A stretch of DNA of 11,598 nucleotides from Cyclostephanos tholiformis (GCA_036939975.1 JALLPB010001034.1:1-11598), one strand, 5' to 3'. Shown: positions 1-7,326, counted from the first letter of the stretch. Program-made: numbers and translations. Notes: generated from the letters alone by a model not told the origin.

Positions 1-55
1 AGGGCCCCCAAGAAGGGCCATACTATCAAGTATCTGCATACACAGTACTGAAACA
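1..55 (-). repeat. 3' LTR, first 55 nt of U3 (rest outside window)
   Basis: On the minus strand the LTR begins TGTTTCAGTACTGTG at position 55, directly after the purine tract. The segment is identical at all 55 positions to 7391-7445. It holds one copy of the palindrome CAGTACTG and a GGCCC/GGGCC inverted repeat. The TG start is the normal retroelement end. Confidence 0.93.
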
Positions 56-63
56 CTCCCCTC
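56..63 (-). other. polypurine tract (plus-strand primer)
   Basis: The minus strand reads GAGGGGAG immediately before the TG that opens the 3' LTR. A purine run in exactly this place is the usual primer for second-strand DNA synthesis in LTR elements. Position and composition both fit. Confidence 0.8.
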
Positions 64-270
64 AAACCAATACGGGATACAATCACTCAGGATACCGTTT
101 TGGATTGCCTAATCATCTCCCTCTAAAAACAAAAAAAATACAAGTCAACAGAAGCCACAGCTCCAACTCGAAATCTATTGAAGCTTACAGCTCCAACTCG
201 AAATTATAAAAACTCACACCTTGTGTGTAAAAGGGTAGGTAGTTCCAATTCTTGGGGTAGCAAGAACGAC
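64..270 (-). other. retrotransposon 3' untranslated region
   Basis: This 207-bp stretch lies between the RNase H stop codon and the polypurine tract. It is A-rich on the plus strand near 127-139 and holds a partial tandem repeat at 151-204. A short plus-strand open frame crosses it but has no recognisable content and overlaps the RNase H gene antisense, so no gene is called. Confidence 0.6.
151..204. repeat. partial tandem duplication, unit about 29-30 bp
   Basis: The 18-nt string acagctccaactcgaaat occurs at 157-174 and again at 187-204, each preceded by gaagc (151-155 and 180-184). The offset is 29 for the left part and 30 for the right, so the copies differ by a 1-nt indel. The repeat lies in the 3' untranslated part of the element and probably arose by template slippage. 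Confidence 0.8.
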
Positions 271-1149
271 TTAATCTCCTCCCATATCCCCTCCCCCTTT
301 CTCTGGGAAAATATGATGCAGAACCATTCGAACAAACTTGGCTCGCTTTGGACCACTCAATGGCTTCGTCAGCAGGTCTGCCAGGTTTTCATCCGTGTTC
401 ACATAAGCAGTCCGCCACTCATCTCGTGCAACACCTTCTCTCACAAAGTGATACGCTATGGCATTGGACTTCTTCTTCAATGTCGATGCCGGAGCTGTTG
501 TGTTACATAAGACGGACTGGTTGTCCCCAAACACAAACGCTGGCTCATCAACCTTGATTCCCATCATTCTTAGCTTGTAGCGTAAGCCTCGGACATACTC
601 CGTCGCTTGCTTCATAGCAACGAATTCACTACCAAATGTACTTGTTTCACAGGAAGTTTGCTTCTTTGAACGCCAGTATATCGGTGCATTGTTCAGGAAT
701 ACAATAAATCCCGTCCTTGATCGACGAGTCACTTGATCTCCAGCATGATCAGCATCCACAAATACACGCATCGTCATTGACTGACCGTGTGGGACTGGCA
801 TGTCACTGGGCAATTCTTCCATGAGGGACTCGTAGCCATACGCAGAGTATGACCAATCTTGTCGTTCAAAGAGAGTCTTGTCGGGTTCAATAGGCGTTGG
901 ATCAAATACCATTTCCGCGTTTGACTGAGCCTTCAAATAAGCAAAGATGTGGTATAGCTCCTTAAGGTGTCCTTCCCTTGGCAGTGCCAAGTGAGATGAC
1001 ATCATGCTAACCTCCACGTCAATGTCAATTCGACCCAACTCCACAATCCACCGTAAAACACCAATCAATGTGTGATAATACGATGCATCAGCCTCCCCTA
1101 ACTCAGGCGTAACATCCGTCTCAGGAGTTAGGCGCTTTATGGGGCAATT
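271..1149 (-). CDS. pol segment: end of RT and RNase H (frame of gag)
   Basis: This frame encodes the RT-RNase H connection and a Copia RNase HI that degrades template RNA in RNA:DNA hybrids during reverse transcription. Counting from the first ATG (1068), it shows VDADHAGD (D105), the STFGSEF acidic residue (E148), GDNQSV (D182) and the C-terminal signature ADLLTKPL. The string MMSSHLALPREGH near residue 22 is typical of diatom CoDi elements. The frame is open from 1149. Meaningful homology begins near 1128, upstream of the ATG, with TPE...PEL...DASYY, so the ATG at 1068 is internal and not a real start. The preceding segment ends at a TGA at 1121-1123 in the other frame; a one-base difference near 1124-1131 separates the two. 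Codons here are in the same phase as gag and protease. Confidence 0.88.
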   Translation of the reverse strand, partial: NCPIKRLTPETDVTPELGEADASYYHTLIGVLRWIVELGRIDIDVEVSMMSSHLALPREGHLKELYHIFAYLKAQSNAEMVFDPTPIEPDKTLFERQDWSYSAYGYESLMEELPSDMPVPHGQSMTMRVFVDADHAGDQVTRRSRTGFIVFLNNAPIYWRSKKQTSCETSTFGSEFVAMKQATEYVRGLRYKLRMMGIKVDEPAFVFGDNQSVLCNTTAPASTLKKKSNAIAYHFVREGVARDEWRTAYVNTDENLADLLTKPLSGPKRAKFVRMVLHHIFPEKGGGDMGGD

Positions 1150-3505
1150 TTAACCCTTTCTTCTTCAGGTGATCAACGACGTTGTTGACAGCCGAATGGA
1201 CATACTGGCATGAGCCGAACGCCCAACATTTAACTCCACTTATCAGTGTAACCTCCCTGAGCTTGCCACCCAGATATTTTGATGGAGGGCCAATTGAGTC
1301 TTCCTTGAGAACCCAATCTTTACCAATTTCCTTCCGAAGGACAGCTTCAGCCTTCTCAGAGATAACCAACATGTCGTCGACGTAGAGCAACACATATTCA
1401 TAGTACTCCTCCCCTGTTGATCTCTTCGACAGTCTAAACCAAACATCCGGATCAGCCTGTGATGATGTAAAACCAAGCCGCCCCATGCACTCTCGAAGGT
1501 GATGCCAGAAGTCTCTTCCAGCCACTTTACCCCCATACAGCGCTCGACGAATCAAGGCAATTCTACCAACATTTTCAGTTCCGAACTCAGGACCACAAAT
1601 AAAAAAATGCTTCTCTGAGCTTGGAGCTTGCAGATAGGCGTTTTGAATGTCTCCACCAATTACTGGAAGCCTGAGTAATGCTGCATAGGTCAACCCAATT
1701 CTGATACTCTCACGAGATACAACACCGGCAAAGCTGGAAGTGGTGGAGTCTGGTGTCTTATGACCGTCCTTGACCCACCGAGCTTTCCGTGTGAAGTCCA
1801 TTTTCACATCAAAAATAATGTGTCCTGAAGCTTTGAACCACCCAGGAGGAGCTTTCTCACCCAGCCCAAGGTACTCGAATGCAATATTGAGGTTACTCAT
1901 TTCCTTAGCTAGCAAGTCCATCCAAAATGTATTACCGTTCTTACGGTCTAAATCAATTGCGTTTTGAACGATATCTCGTCCAGGGTCAGGCATTTCAATT
2001 CCATATTTATGGGTAGTCCGACGGACACGAGATTTCACCATTGAAACAATGATATCCCTCTTCCTCATAACGTATGGCACCCACCAAGCAAACGCAGGTT
2101 CATCTTGAATCCCGCGAGCGATTACATACGCACCAACCTGCACTGGATTTGATTCCTTAAGAATCTTGAGGTCAATCCACTGTTGAGACCCGTCTCCCCA
2201 TTTGACAAGGAATGACCAACCAACTGTAGTTTGCCTCATCCGTCGTTTGCCGGTACGAGTGGTAATGTACTTGTCAGCCATCTTAATTGCCTCCCCTGAA
2301 GACTTGTGATCCACAATTTTGTAAAGGAGAGAAGAAGAGAAACCGTCGGCGTCACCCTCCTCATAAATGTTGGAGGCAATTACATTCGCCGAATATTCTT
2401 TGATAGTCCCATCATTGAATTCACACTCATAGACTAAGGTATTGAGGATAGGATTTGAGTCCCACTCACCAATGACCTTTCCATCAGAGTCAACAGCCCG
2501 ACGGATGACCCGGGCAAGAGCTGTTGAGTCATCTTTACTCAGTAGGACCTCTGCGTTGATCAAAACATCTGTCAACGAATGCATTAAAATAGGTCTTCCT
2601 GCGGCATCAATAAGATCAGCCTCAAACGGTTCGTGCGCAGGGGTTGTATCGTCGCCGTAGGGTTCAGAATCCCATTCTGGCTCAACCCAATCAGGCAACG
2701 GAGTCAAGGGAAGCTTAACTGAATCATCAAGCTTGGCTGTGATATCAGCATTAAAAGATACCCGTTTTGCGGATTCAACTTCATTCGAATCAGAAAGTTC
2801 ATCTGCTGTCAAGCGTCGGATGGATCTACGAGGAATCACCGTTCCTTTCTGGGTTAAAATCCAATTCGCCATCACATTGCCCTCATTCTTAGCGGGTCCA
2901 AGACAACGTCCAAGACACTCCTTCTGAAAAGGGTAAGGAGCCTGCTGCTCCCTGTAATAAACCCACTCATACCATCCAAAGAGACATAAATTTGATATGT
3001 CAGCCTGGGTCCCGAAGGTTGCAGTGTGAGGGTTCATCCCATGTAATTGAAACAACTTCTTAGCTGTGACTTGATAAATCAAAACTCTCCGTTCCATACA
3101 ATAATCCCATAGCACAATCGGAGAGCCGGAGTCTCGAAGATCCTTGCGGGTGGATTCCTTAACAAGTCCCACCCACAGTTCTGCTCGATTTGCCCATTGG
3201 GTTTCAGCCTCGAGGATATTCAGGGTAGTACCAATCTGAGTACAAAAGTTCTTGACCTCACGCTTTTTCTGAGTCTTGGCTGAATCACAGACAAGCACAT
3301 CAGGCGCCCCAACATCCTTCGAAAACTCCTTTAAAGCAAGAAAGTATTCAGCCTCCTTCTTCATTGGATATAATGCTATAAAATCTTTGTCTGAGACAAA
3401 AATCTGTGCACAAGTATTTCCACGCAGACTCTTGGCCATCTTTGTTGCAAATAGCGTGTCTGTGAAAAACTTCGAACTATCCTCCGGTATCTGACAGCCC
3501 GATCG
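1121..3505 (-). CDS. pol segment: integrase core and reverse transcriptase
   Basis: This segment inserts element cDNA into the genome and copies element RNA. Numbered from the internal ATG at 3439, the integrase core shows VCDSAK (D52) and WANRAE (E87), 34 residues between them, as expected for DD35E enzymes. The first Asp lies upstream of that ATG, in FFTDT (codon 3460-3458), showing that the true coding frame starts before 3439; it is open from 3505. Residues about 315-356 and 407-460 form the long integrase C-terminal region, including WSFLVKWGDGSQQW. Reverse transcriptase spans about 485-772, with motif A DIQNAYLQAP (D597) and the catalytic LYVDDM (YVDD 686-689). It ends at TGA 1121-1123 just before RNase H. 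Entry from the protease frame needs a -1 shift near 3470-3486. No start codon of its own is likely. Confidence 0.9.
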   Translation of the reverse strand, partial: RSGCQIPEDSSKFFTDTLFATKMAKSLRGNTCAQIFVSDKDFIALYPMKKEAEYFLALKEFSKDVGAPDVLVCDSAKTQKKREVKNFCTQIGTTLNILEAETQWANRAELWVGLVKESTRKDLRDSGSPIVLWDYCMERRVLIYQVTAKKLFQLHGMNPHTATFGTQADISNLCLFGWYEWVYYREQQAPYPFQKECLGRCLGPAKNEGNVMANWILTQKGTVIPRRSIRRLTADELSDSNEVESAKRVSFNADITAKLDDSVKLPLTPLPDWVEPEWDSEPYGDDTTPAHEPFEADLIDAAGRPILMHSLTDVLINAEVLLSKDDSTALARVIRRAVDSDGKVIGEWDSNPILNTLVYECEFNDGTIKEYSANVIASNIYEEGDADGFSSSLLYKIVDHKSSGEAIKMADKYITTRTGKRRMRQTTVGWSFLVKWGDGSQQWIDLKILKESNPVQVGAYVIARGIQDEPAFAWWVPYVMRKRDIIVSMVKSRVRRTTHKYGIEMPDPGRDIVQNAIDLDRKNGNTFWMDLLAKEMSNLNIAFEYLGLGEKAPPGWFKASGHIIFDVKMDFTRKARWVKDGHKTPDSTTSSFAGVVSRESIRIGLTYAALLRLPVIGGDIQNAYLQAPSSEKHFFICGPEFGTENVGRIALIRRALYGGKVAGRDFWHHLRECMGRLGFTSSQADPDVWFRLSKRSTGEEYYEYVLLYVDDMLVISEKAEAVLRKEIGKDWVLKEDSIGPPSKYLGGKLREVTLISGVKCWAFGSCQYVHSAVNNVVDHLKKKGLKLPHKAPNS

Positions 3506-4620
3506 TTAGTCCTAGCATTGCGAGACAACGATGAGTCAGGGTCCTGCCGGATCCGTTGGGTAGTGACCTCCAGAGTCCTGGCAGCGTCATCATAGGGGAT
3601 TCGCCAAATCTTTACAAGATGTTCCGCTGTAACCCCGTTAGATCGACCAGCTGCTATGGCAGACACAGATGAGAGCACTTTAGCTTCAAATACTCCGCAA
3701 GCTGCATCGTCTACGGTCATGCTCCCCATGGCCATAGATACTTTTGAGATTAAAGCCTGGTCATTCAGCACCGCCGAGAAGATAGGTGGCTCAAACACTG
3801 TATTCAAACTCGCAATCTGAGCACGAATTCCATCACAGGTCAGCATTACCTCATCATCATCCGACAGAGGGGCACTCAGGTCGTAGACGTCACTGAGATG
3901 ATCGTCAATCAGCTCCTCCAATGAGTCCCACGTACAAGGCTCAGCATATAATTCACCTACATCTGCCTCTTCGACCAGGGTTCGATGTCGTTTCCTTCGT
4001 CCGACAATCTCCCCACTGCTATCTAACATCGCAGCCTCAGCTTCTGCAAAATGCAATGCATGAGGATCCCACTGGTCACTATCAGGAGTCAGGTGCACAA
4101 CAGGATAATTCTCCCAATGCTCCTGCTCCTCCAAGGTGAGCGATCGAGACACAAAGTATGAGAAGGTTCCATTCAACTGCAAGTGAATCCTTAACCCCGT
4201 CACCTCATCATAGATAGTATGATTCTCCAACGACACATCAGTCGACTGGAATTTGGGTGTTTCATCCAGGAAGAGCGAAGCCTCCCGGACTAGAAACGGC
4301 GGGAGTAAATTGTGATCCATCGATGGAATCAACAAGACATTCCTCATCACGAGCAGATACGTCTCTAGTGAGTACGGATCGTCGTATGCAATTGCCACGT
4401 CACCAATTTCAACCCTCTCCATTACAGGCAGGTCTGCGGAAAATGGCGTAACACTGGCATAATGGCCACTCTTTGCGATGATCGTGCAGTCGCGTCCAGC
4501 TACAGCCATGTTAGCATGACTATCTAGCTCAGTGACGGATTGACTATGATTCGACCCAACGCTTGCCCCTCCAATCATCGCAGCTCGGATAGCGCACACT
4601 GAAGATGTGAGTGAAGGCAT
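3376..4620 (-). CDS. pol segment: aspartic protease and pre-integrase region
   Basis: The ATG at 4620 opens a 414-residue frame in the same phase as gag. Near the N-terminus ELDSHANMAVAG (D33) fits the active-site loop of the retroelement aspartic protease that matures the polyprotein; LLIPSMDHNLL (97-106) matches the strand further on. Residues 328-380 (GVTAEHLVKIW...TLEVTTQ...TNDRAVRYRR) are the pre-integrase region of CoDi elements. It has a helix-turn-helix look and no HHCC zinc-binding residues. After RYRR (about 3484) the frame loses homology and runs on to a stop at 3376. The matching continuation FFTDT lies one frame back, so coding content really ends near 3484. The 4620 ATG follows the gag stop by 48 nt and sits 3 nt after a strong stem-loop, which may control its translation. 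Confidence 0.85.
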   Translation of the reverse strand: MPSLTSSVCAIRAAMIGGASVGSNHSQSVTELDSHANMAVAGRDCTIIAKSGHYASVTPFSADLPVMERVEIGDVAIAYDDPYSLETYLLVMRNVLLIPSMDHNLLPPFLVREASLFLDETPKFQSTDVSLENHTIYDEVTGLRIHLQLNGTFSYFVSRSLTLEEQEHWENYPVVHLTPDSDQWDPHALHFAEAEAAMLDSSGEIVGRRKRHRTLVEEADVGELYAEPCTWDSLEELIDDHLSDVYDLSAPLSDDDEVMLTCDGIRAQIASLNTVFEPPIFSAVLNDQALISKVSMAMGSMTVDDAACGVFEAKVLSSVSAIAAGRSNGVTAEHLVKIWRIPYDDAARTLEVTTQRIRQDPDSSLSRNARTNDRAVRYRRIVRSFSQTRYLQQRWPRVCVEILVHRFLSQTKIL

Positions 4621-4623
4621 TTT

Positions 4624-4658
4624 GTCCTCATCAAGTCATGGCCAATTCTGATGAGGAC
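4624..4658 (-). promoter_or_regulatory. gag-pol junction stem-loop, candidate recoding or reinitiation element
   Basis: On the minus strand GTCCTCATCA (4658-4649) pairs perfectly with TGATGAGGAC (4633-4624), a 10-bp stem (plus one G-U) with a loop of about 15 nt. The stem starts 10 nt after the gag TGA (4671-4669). The loop contains a second in-frame TGA (4638-4636) and the self-complementary TGGCCA (4644-4639). The pol ATG (4620) follows after AAA. Gag and protease are in the same frame. The placement is seen directly; a role in UGA readthrough or reinitiation is inference. Confidence 0.7.
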
Positions 4659-4668
4659 TGCCGAGCCC

Positions 4669-6303
4669 TCAGGGGGCTGCCGGCTTCTTCAATGGTGGCT
4701 TCAGGATATTTTTTAAATTCACCGAAGCAACCCTCGCGCGTTCTGCCATGACGTCAATTGACTCAGGGATAAATGAAGGTGGCGGCCCCTGAAGGCCCGG
4801 ATGGAACCCAACAGTTGCACCAACCCTCCCCGTCGCCACGCCAGCAGCAGGAGGTATAGCAGCAATCATTCCAGCAATCCTTGCATTCATGACTGCCATA
4901 TCTGCACTGTGAGAATCCGCCATTGCTTCCATTAACTCAGTGTGAGCTTTCGACACGGATGCAACACGAGCCTTCTTCCACTTCTCATTGTTTGATTTTG
5001 ATTTCTCGGATGTGCGCTTCTTGCCACCTTCCTTCTTCGGCTGGGTCTTATTCCACTCAGACAATTCCAACTTCTGCTCCTTCGTCAGCCTGCTGAATTT
5101 CTGGGGCTCATGCCAACGTAGTTCCACGCCAGTCTTGCCCACGGTAGCACCTTTAGCAGGCGTATCCGCAGCGGTTCCCGACACATTCACCCCCAATCCC
5201 TTGGCCTTCGCATTCTTAGCAACGACAGGGTCAAATGGTAGGAGGAATGTCACCGCATTCTCAAAGTGAACGCGCTTTCCTAGCTCATCCTGCTCAACAG
5301 CAGCAGTGCCAGCCAACATCTTTGGATTATCCGTCTTCAACGAGTCCAGAAGATAGGAGACACGAGTACGATCATTCGGCAACTCAGTTGGTACATGCTC
5401 ACCAGCTTCACTCAGCTGAATAAATGCCTTGCGCTGCATCGACGTGTGCTGAAGGAGCGTAACGGATGTCGTTCCGCTCCATGTCCTTGTTTGTAGCACC
5501 GTCATTGCATCCCTGACAACCCGATCCCACACACTCTTCCCAGCATGTTGAGTTAAAATGGCCAGGTATGCTCCTCGTCCGTCATGAGTGCGACGGAATG
5601 GAGCTATGGTTGCCGACACGTCATGTCCAGCAACTGCACGATCAATAATCTGGAACAACGCACTGTTGTCCGATTTACTTAGGGTATGATCGTGCCACAC
5701 ACAAAATTTCAGCTCATGCTCAATCGACTCATAATCAACAGAGTAGGGCTGATCAACAATGCGGGCTGCCATAATTGCGGGTGGTTGAGCCTCAGTCCGG
5801 GTTAGATAAGTGAAGGGGGCATTACGAACTCCAATCACATCTGCCAGGTACTGATTTAACTGCTCCAACCATTTGTAGACAAGTTTGTCTTTGGTAAGCT
5901 TAGGAGGTGAGCCAATGTCGGCCTTCTTCTTCTCCATCAGAGCTTTCCACTGCTCAACAAAGTTCTTAATCACCGGCCACATCATGTCAGCGGCTTCCAT
6001 GGGACGACCTACTAGAATGTAGTAGAGCACCATCTTACGGGCCCCATCGATCCGAATCTGTGACTTGGCAGGGATTGCATATGACTCAACTTCCCGCAAG
6101 TTGCCAGCAGCTCCATGACGGACCTTGGCTGGTTTTAACAGGAGCTTGACCAAAGCATCAAGATCCGACTTTTCAGAGAAGTCCTCGAAATCGGCGGGCG
6201 TCACCAATCCTTCCAACGCCATCTGCATACGAGTGCGGGCTGAGAGCCCCATCTGATCTGGAGATGTCCAGAAAGCAGTGAGTTGAGCAGCGTTGAAAGG
6301 CAT
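4669..6303 (-). CDS. Gag capsid protein of the Copia retrotransposon
   Basis: A 544-residue protein starting at ATG 6303. It would assemble the cytoplasmic virus-like particle in which the element RNA is packaged and reverse transcribed. The N-terminus (LTAFW...QMGLSARTRMQMALEGL, about 8-32) and a mid region (about 235-345: TIAPFRRTHDGRGAYLA, QHAGKSVWD, WSGTTSVTL) follow diatom CoDi Gag wording. The C-terminal part has GVELRWHEPQKFSRLTKEQ, then a very basic stretch rich in Lys/Arg/Ser (about 425-455). There is no CCHC zinc knuckle, so nucleic-acid binding probably rests on that basic stretch. The C-terminal 90 residues are Ala/Pro/Gly-rich. The frame ends in TGA at 4669-4671, in phase with the protease frame beyond. 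The frame is intact throughout. Confidence 0.9.
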   Translation of the reverse strand: MPFNAAQLTAFWTSPDQMGLSARTRMQMALEGLVTPADFEDFSEKSDLDALVKLLLKPAKVRHGAAGNLREVESYAIPAKSQIRIDGARKMVLYYILVGRPMEAADMMWPVIKNFVEQWKALMEKKKADIGSPPKLTKDKLVYKWLEQLNQYLADVIGVRNAPFTYLTRTEAQPPAIMAARIVDQPYSVDYESIEHELKFCVWHDHTLSKSDNSALFQIIDRAVAGHDVSATIAPFRRTHDGRGAYLAILTQHAGKSVWDRVVRDAMTVLQTRTWSGTTSVTLLQHTSMQRKAFIQLSEAGEHVPTELPNDRTRVSYLLDSLKTDNPKMLAGTAAVEQDELGKRVHFENAVTFLLPFDPVVAKNAKAKGLGVNVSGTAADTPAKGATVGKTGVELRWHEPQKFSRLTKEQKLELSEWNKTQPKKEGGKKRTSEKSKSNNEKWKKARVASVSKAHTELMEAMADSHSADMAVMNARIAGMIAAIPPAAGVATGRVGATVGFHPGLQGPPPSFIPESIDVMAERARVASVNLKNILKPPLKKPAAP

Positions 6304-6669
6304 GGTGTTGATGATTGATGGCTTGAAAGTAGGGTAGCTAACGGGGAGGTAGCAATAACGTTCTTCGATTTTGTGATCGAAAAGAGAACGAACCCTTCAC
6401 CATCTTAAGAATGTCCCAGAAAAACTTCGGAAAATTATACATTCCCCTTCTCACAATATAGATCGCTACAAAAATTGTATTTCTTGGACAATATTTGTTC
6501 AATGAGGATTACCACTGGAGTATTCACACAGGAATCACCATCTACTTTACTCGTGTCATATCGAACAATTAAGCATTGGATATGTCCGTTCAACCCAAAT
6601 TTTATATATGAGTTCCTTGGTCAGACACTCCACCCTTTTAGTTCAAAATTTACAACAGAAAGGCTCAAC
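6304..6669 (-). other. retrotransposon 5' leader between primer site and gag
   Basis: About 366 bp of transcribed untranslated leader. Nearest gag, TTCGAT (6364-6369) and ATCGAA (6376-6381) form a 6-bp stem with a 6-nt loop. The rest is AT-rich with no recognised coding content. Short plus-strand open frames across 6475-6922 look random. Packaging signals would be expected in such a leader but none can be identified by eye. Confidence 0.55.
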
Positions 6670-6680
6670 GAGTGCTACCA
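6670..6680 (-). other. candidate primer-binding site, initiator-Met tRNA type
   Basis: The minus strand reads TGGTAGCACTC; the plus strand ends GCTACCA. Eukaryotic initiator tRNAs typically begin AGC (A1-U72 pair) and end GCUACCA, and yeast Ty1 uses TGGTAGCG at this place. Directly on the LTR side lies A then CA, a normal LTR end. Only seven bases match the general pattern, so the diatom's own tRNA sequence would decide. Confidence 0.5.
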
Positions 6681-6862
6681 TTGAAGGCTGGAAAGTAGCC
6701 CCTTTTGCGAAAGAGGTAGACGAGATAGGGCCTCAACACCCTTTAAGGAATGATGAGGCACGGCACTATGGCATCCTCTCCTTGTTTATGCCCAGCAACT
6801 CGACGCGATCGAAGTGTCAGCTGCAGGCGCTTCACGGTAAAGAAGCCATGTTCATGGTTTTA

Positions 6863-6891
6863 TCGTATCCCAACCCGTCGGTTGGATACGA
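6863..6891 (-). other. stem-loop in R/U5 or leader
   Basis: CGTATCC (6864-6870) pairs with GGATACG (6884-6890), extended by T6863-A6891. After a one-nt bulge (6871) AACC (6872-6875) pairs with GGTT (6880-6883), leaving a 4-nt loop. Twelve base pairs in all. Confidence 0.7.
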
Positions 6892-7078
6892 AACGCCATC
6901 ATGCGTGAGCACGGCGTGTTGATCGAACAAAGCATATGCATCCCCTCGGATGTAACGGCACTAGGCATTCAATGTTTTCAATCGTACTTTTGCAATAGTA
7001 TTAACTTAATAATAGTATTTGGGTAGTCCAACTACCGGCCCTTCGAAAGACCGTAGCTTCACCCATTGTGGGACTCTC

Positions 7079-7117
7079 ATGGTCAGTCACTGGCTCGCCT
7101 CGGCGAGCCACGACCAT
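7079..7117 (-). other. strong two-tier stem-loop in the LTR
   Basis: TGGCTCGCC (7091-7099) pairs perfectly with GGCGAGCCA (7102-7110) across a 2-nt centre. An outer ATGGTC (7079-7084) pairs with GACCAT (7112-7117) across a 6-nt/1-nt internal loop. A third small hairpin, CCCAAC/GTTGGG, lies nearby at 7178-7192. All would be present in both ends of the element RNA if they lie in R, or only in the 5' part if in U5. Confidence 0.75.
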
Positions 7118-7308
7118 AGACCAATCAACGTCTGTTCGACTCATCGTCGCAAACTCAGCGGTTAGAACAACATCGTTCCCAACCAAGTTGGGTCTGATAA
7201 ACTGTTTCGATGTCATGTGCATCCATACAATGGCATGCATCACTGATAGGGATTCCACCTATCATTAAAGACACTTGATAATAAACTAATCATGTGTGAA
7301 ACACAATC

Positions 7309-7326
7309 TATAATAAATTATAAAAG
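7309..7326. promoter_or_regulatory. TATA-like promoter region of the LTR
   Basis: The minus strand reads TTTTATAATTTATTATAG about 120 nt inside the LTR, a plausible TATA region for element transcription. On the plus strand the same stretch ends in TATAAAAGG (7319-7327), a closer match to the eukaryotic TATA consensus, and points outward toward the carrier gene. Direction of use cannot be settled from sequence. Confidence 0.45.

Noticed and set aside
3440..3490. Programmed -1 slip at the five-T run near 3465-3469
   Set aside because: The sequence in phase is not a standard X XXY YYZ heptamer and no stem right after it was seen; a simple indel is as likely.
6475..6922. Two overlapping short plus-strand open frames (69 and 104 codons)
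   Set aside because: They lie antisense to the retrotransposon leader/LTR, have no recognisable motif and overlap RNA hairpins; they look like chance.
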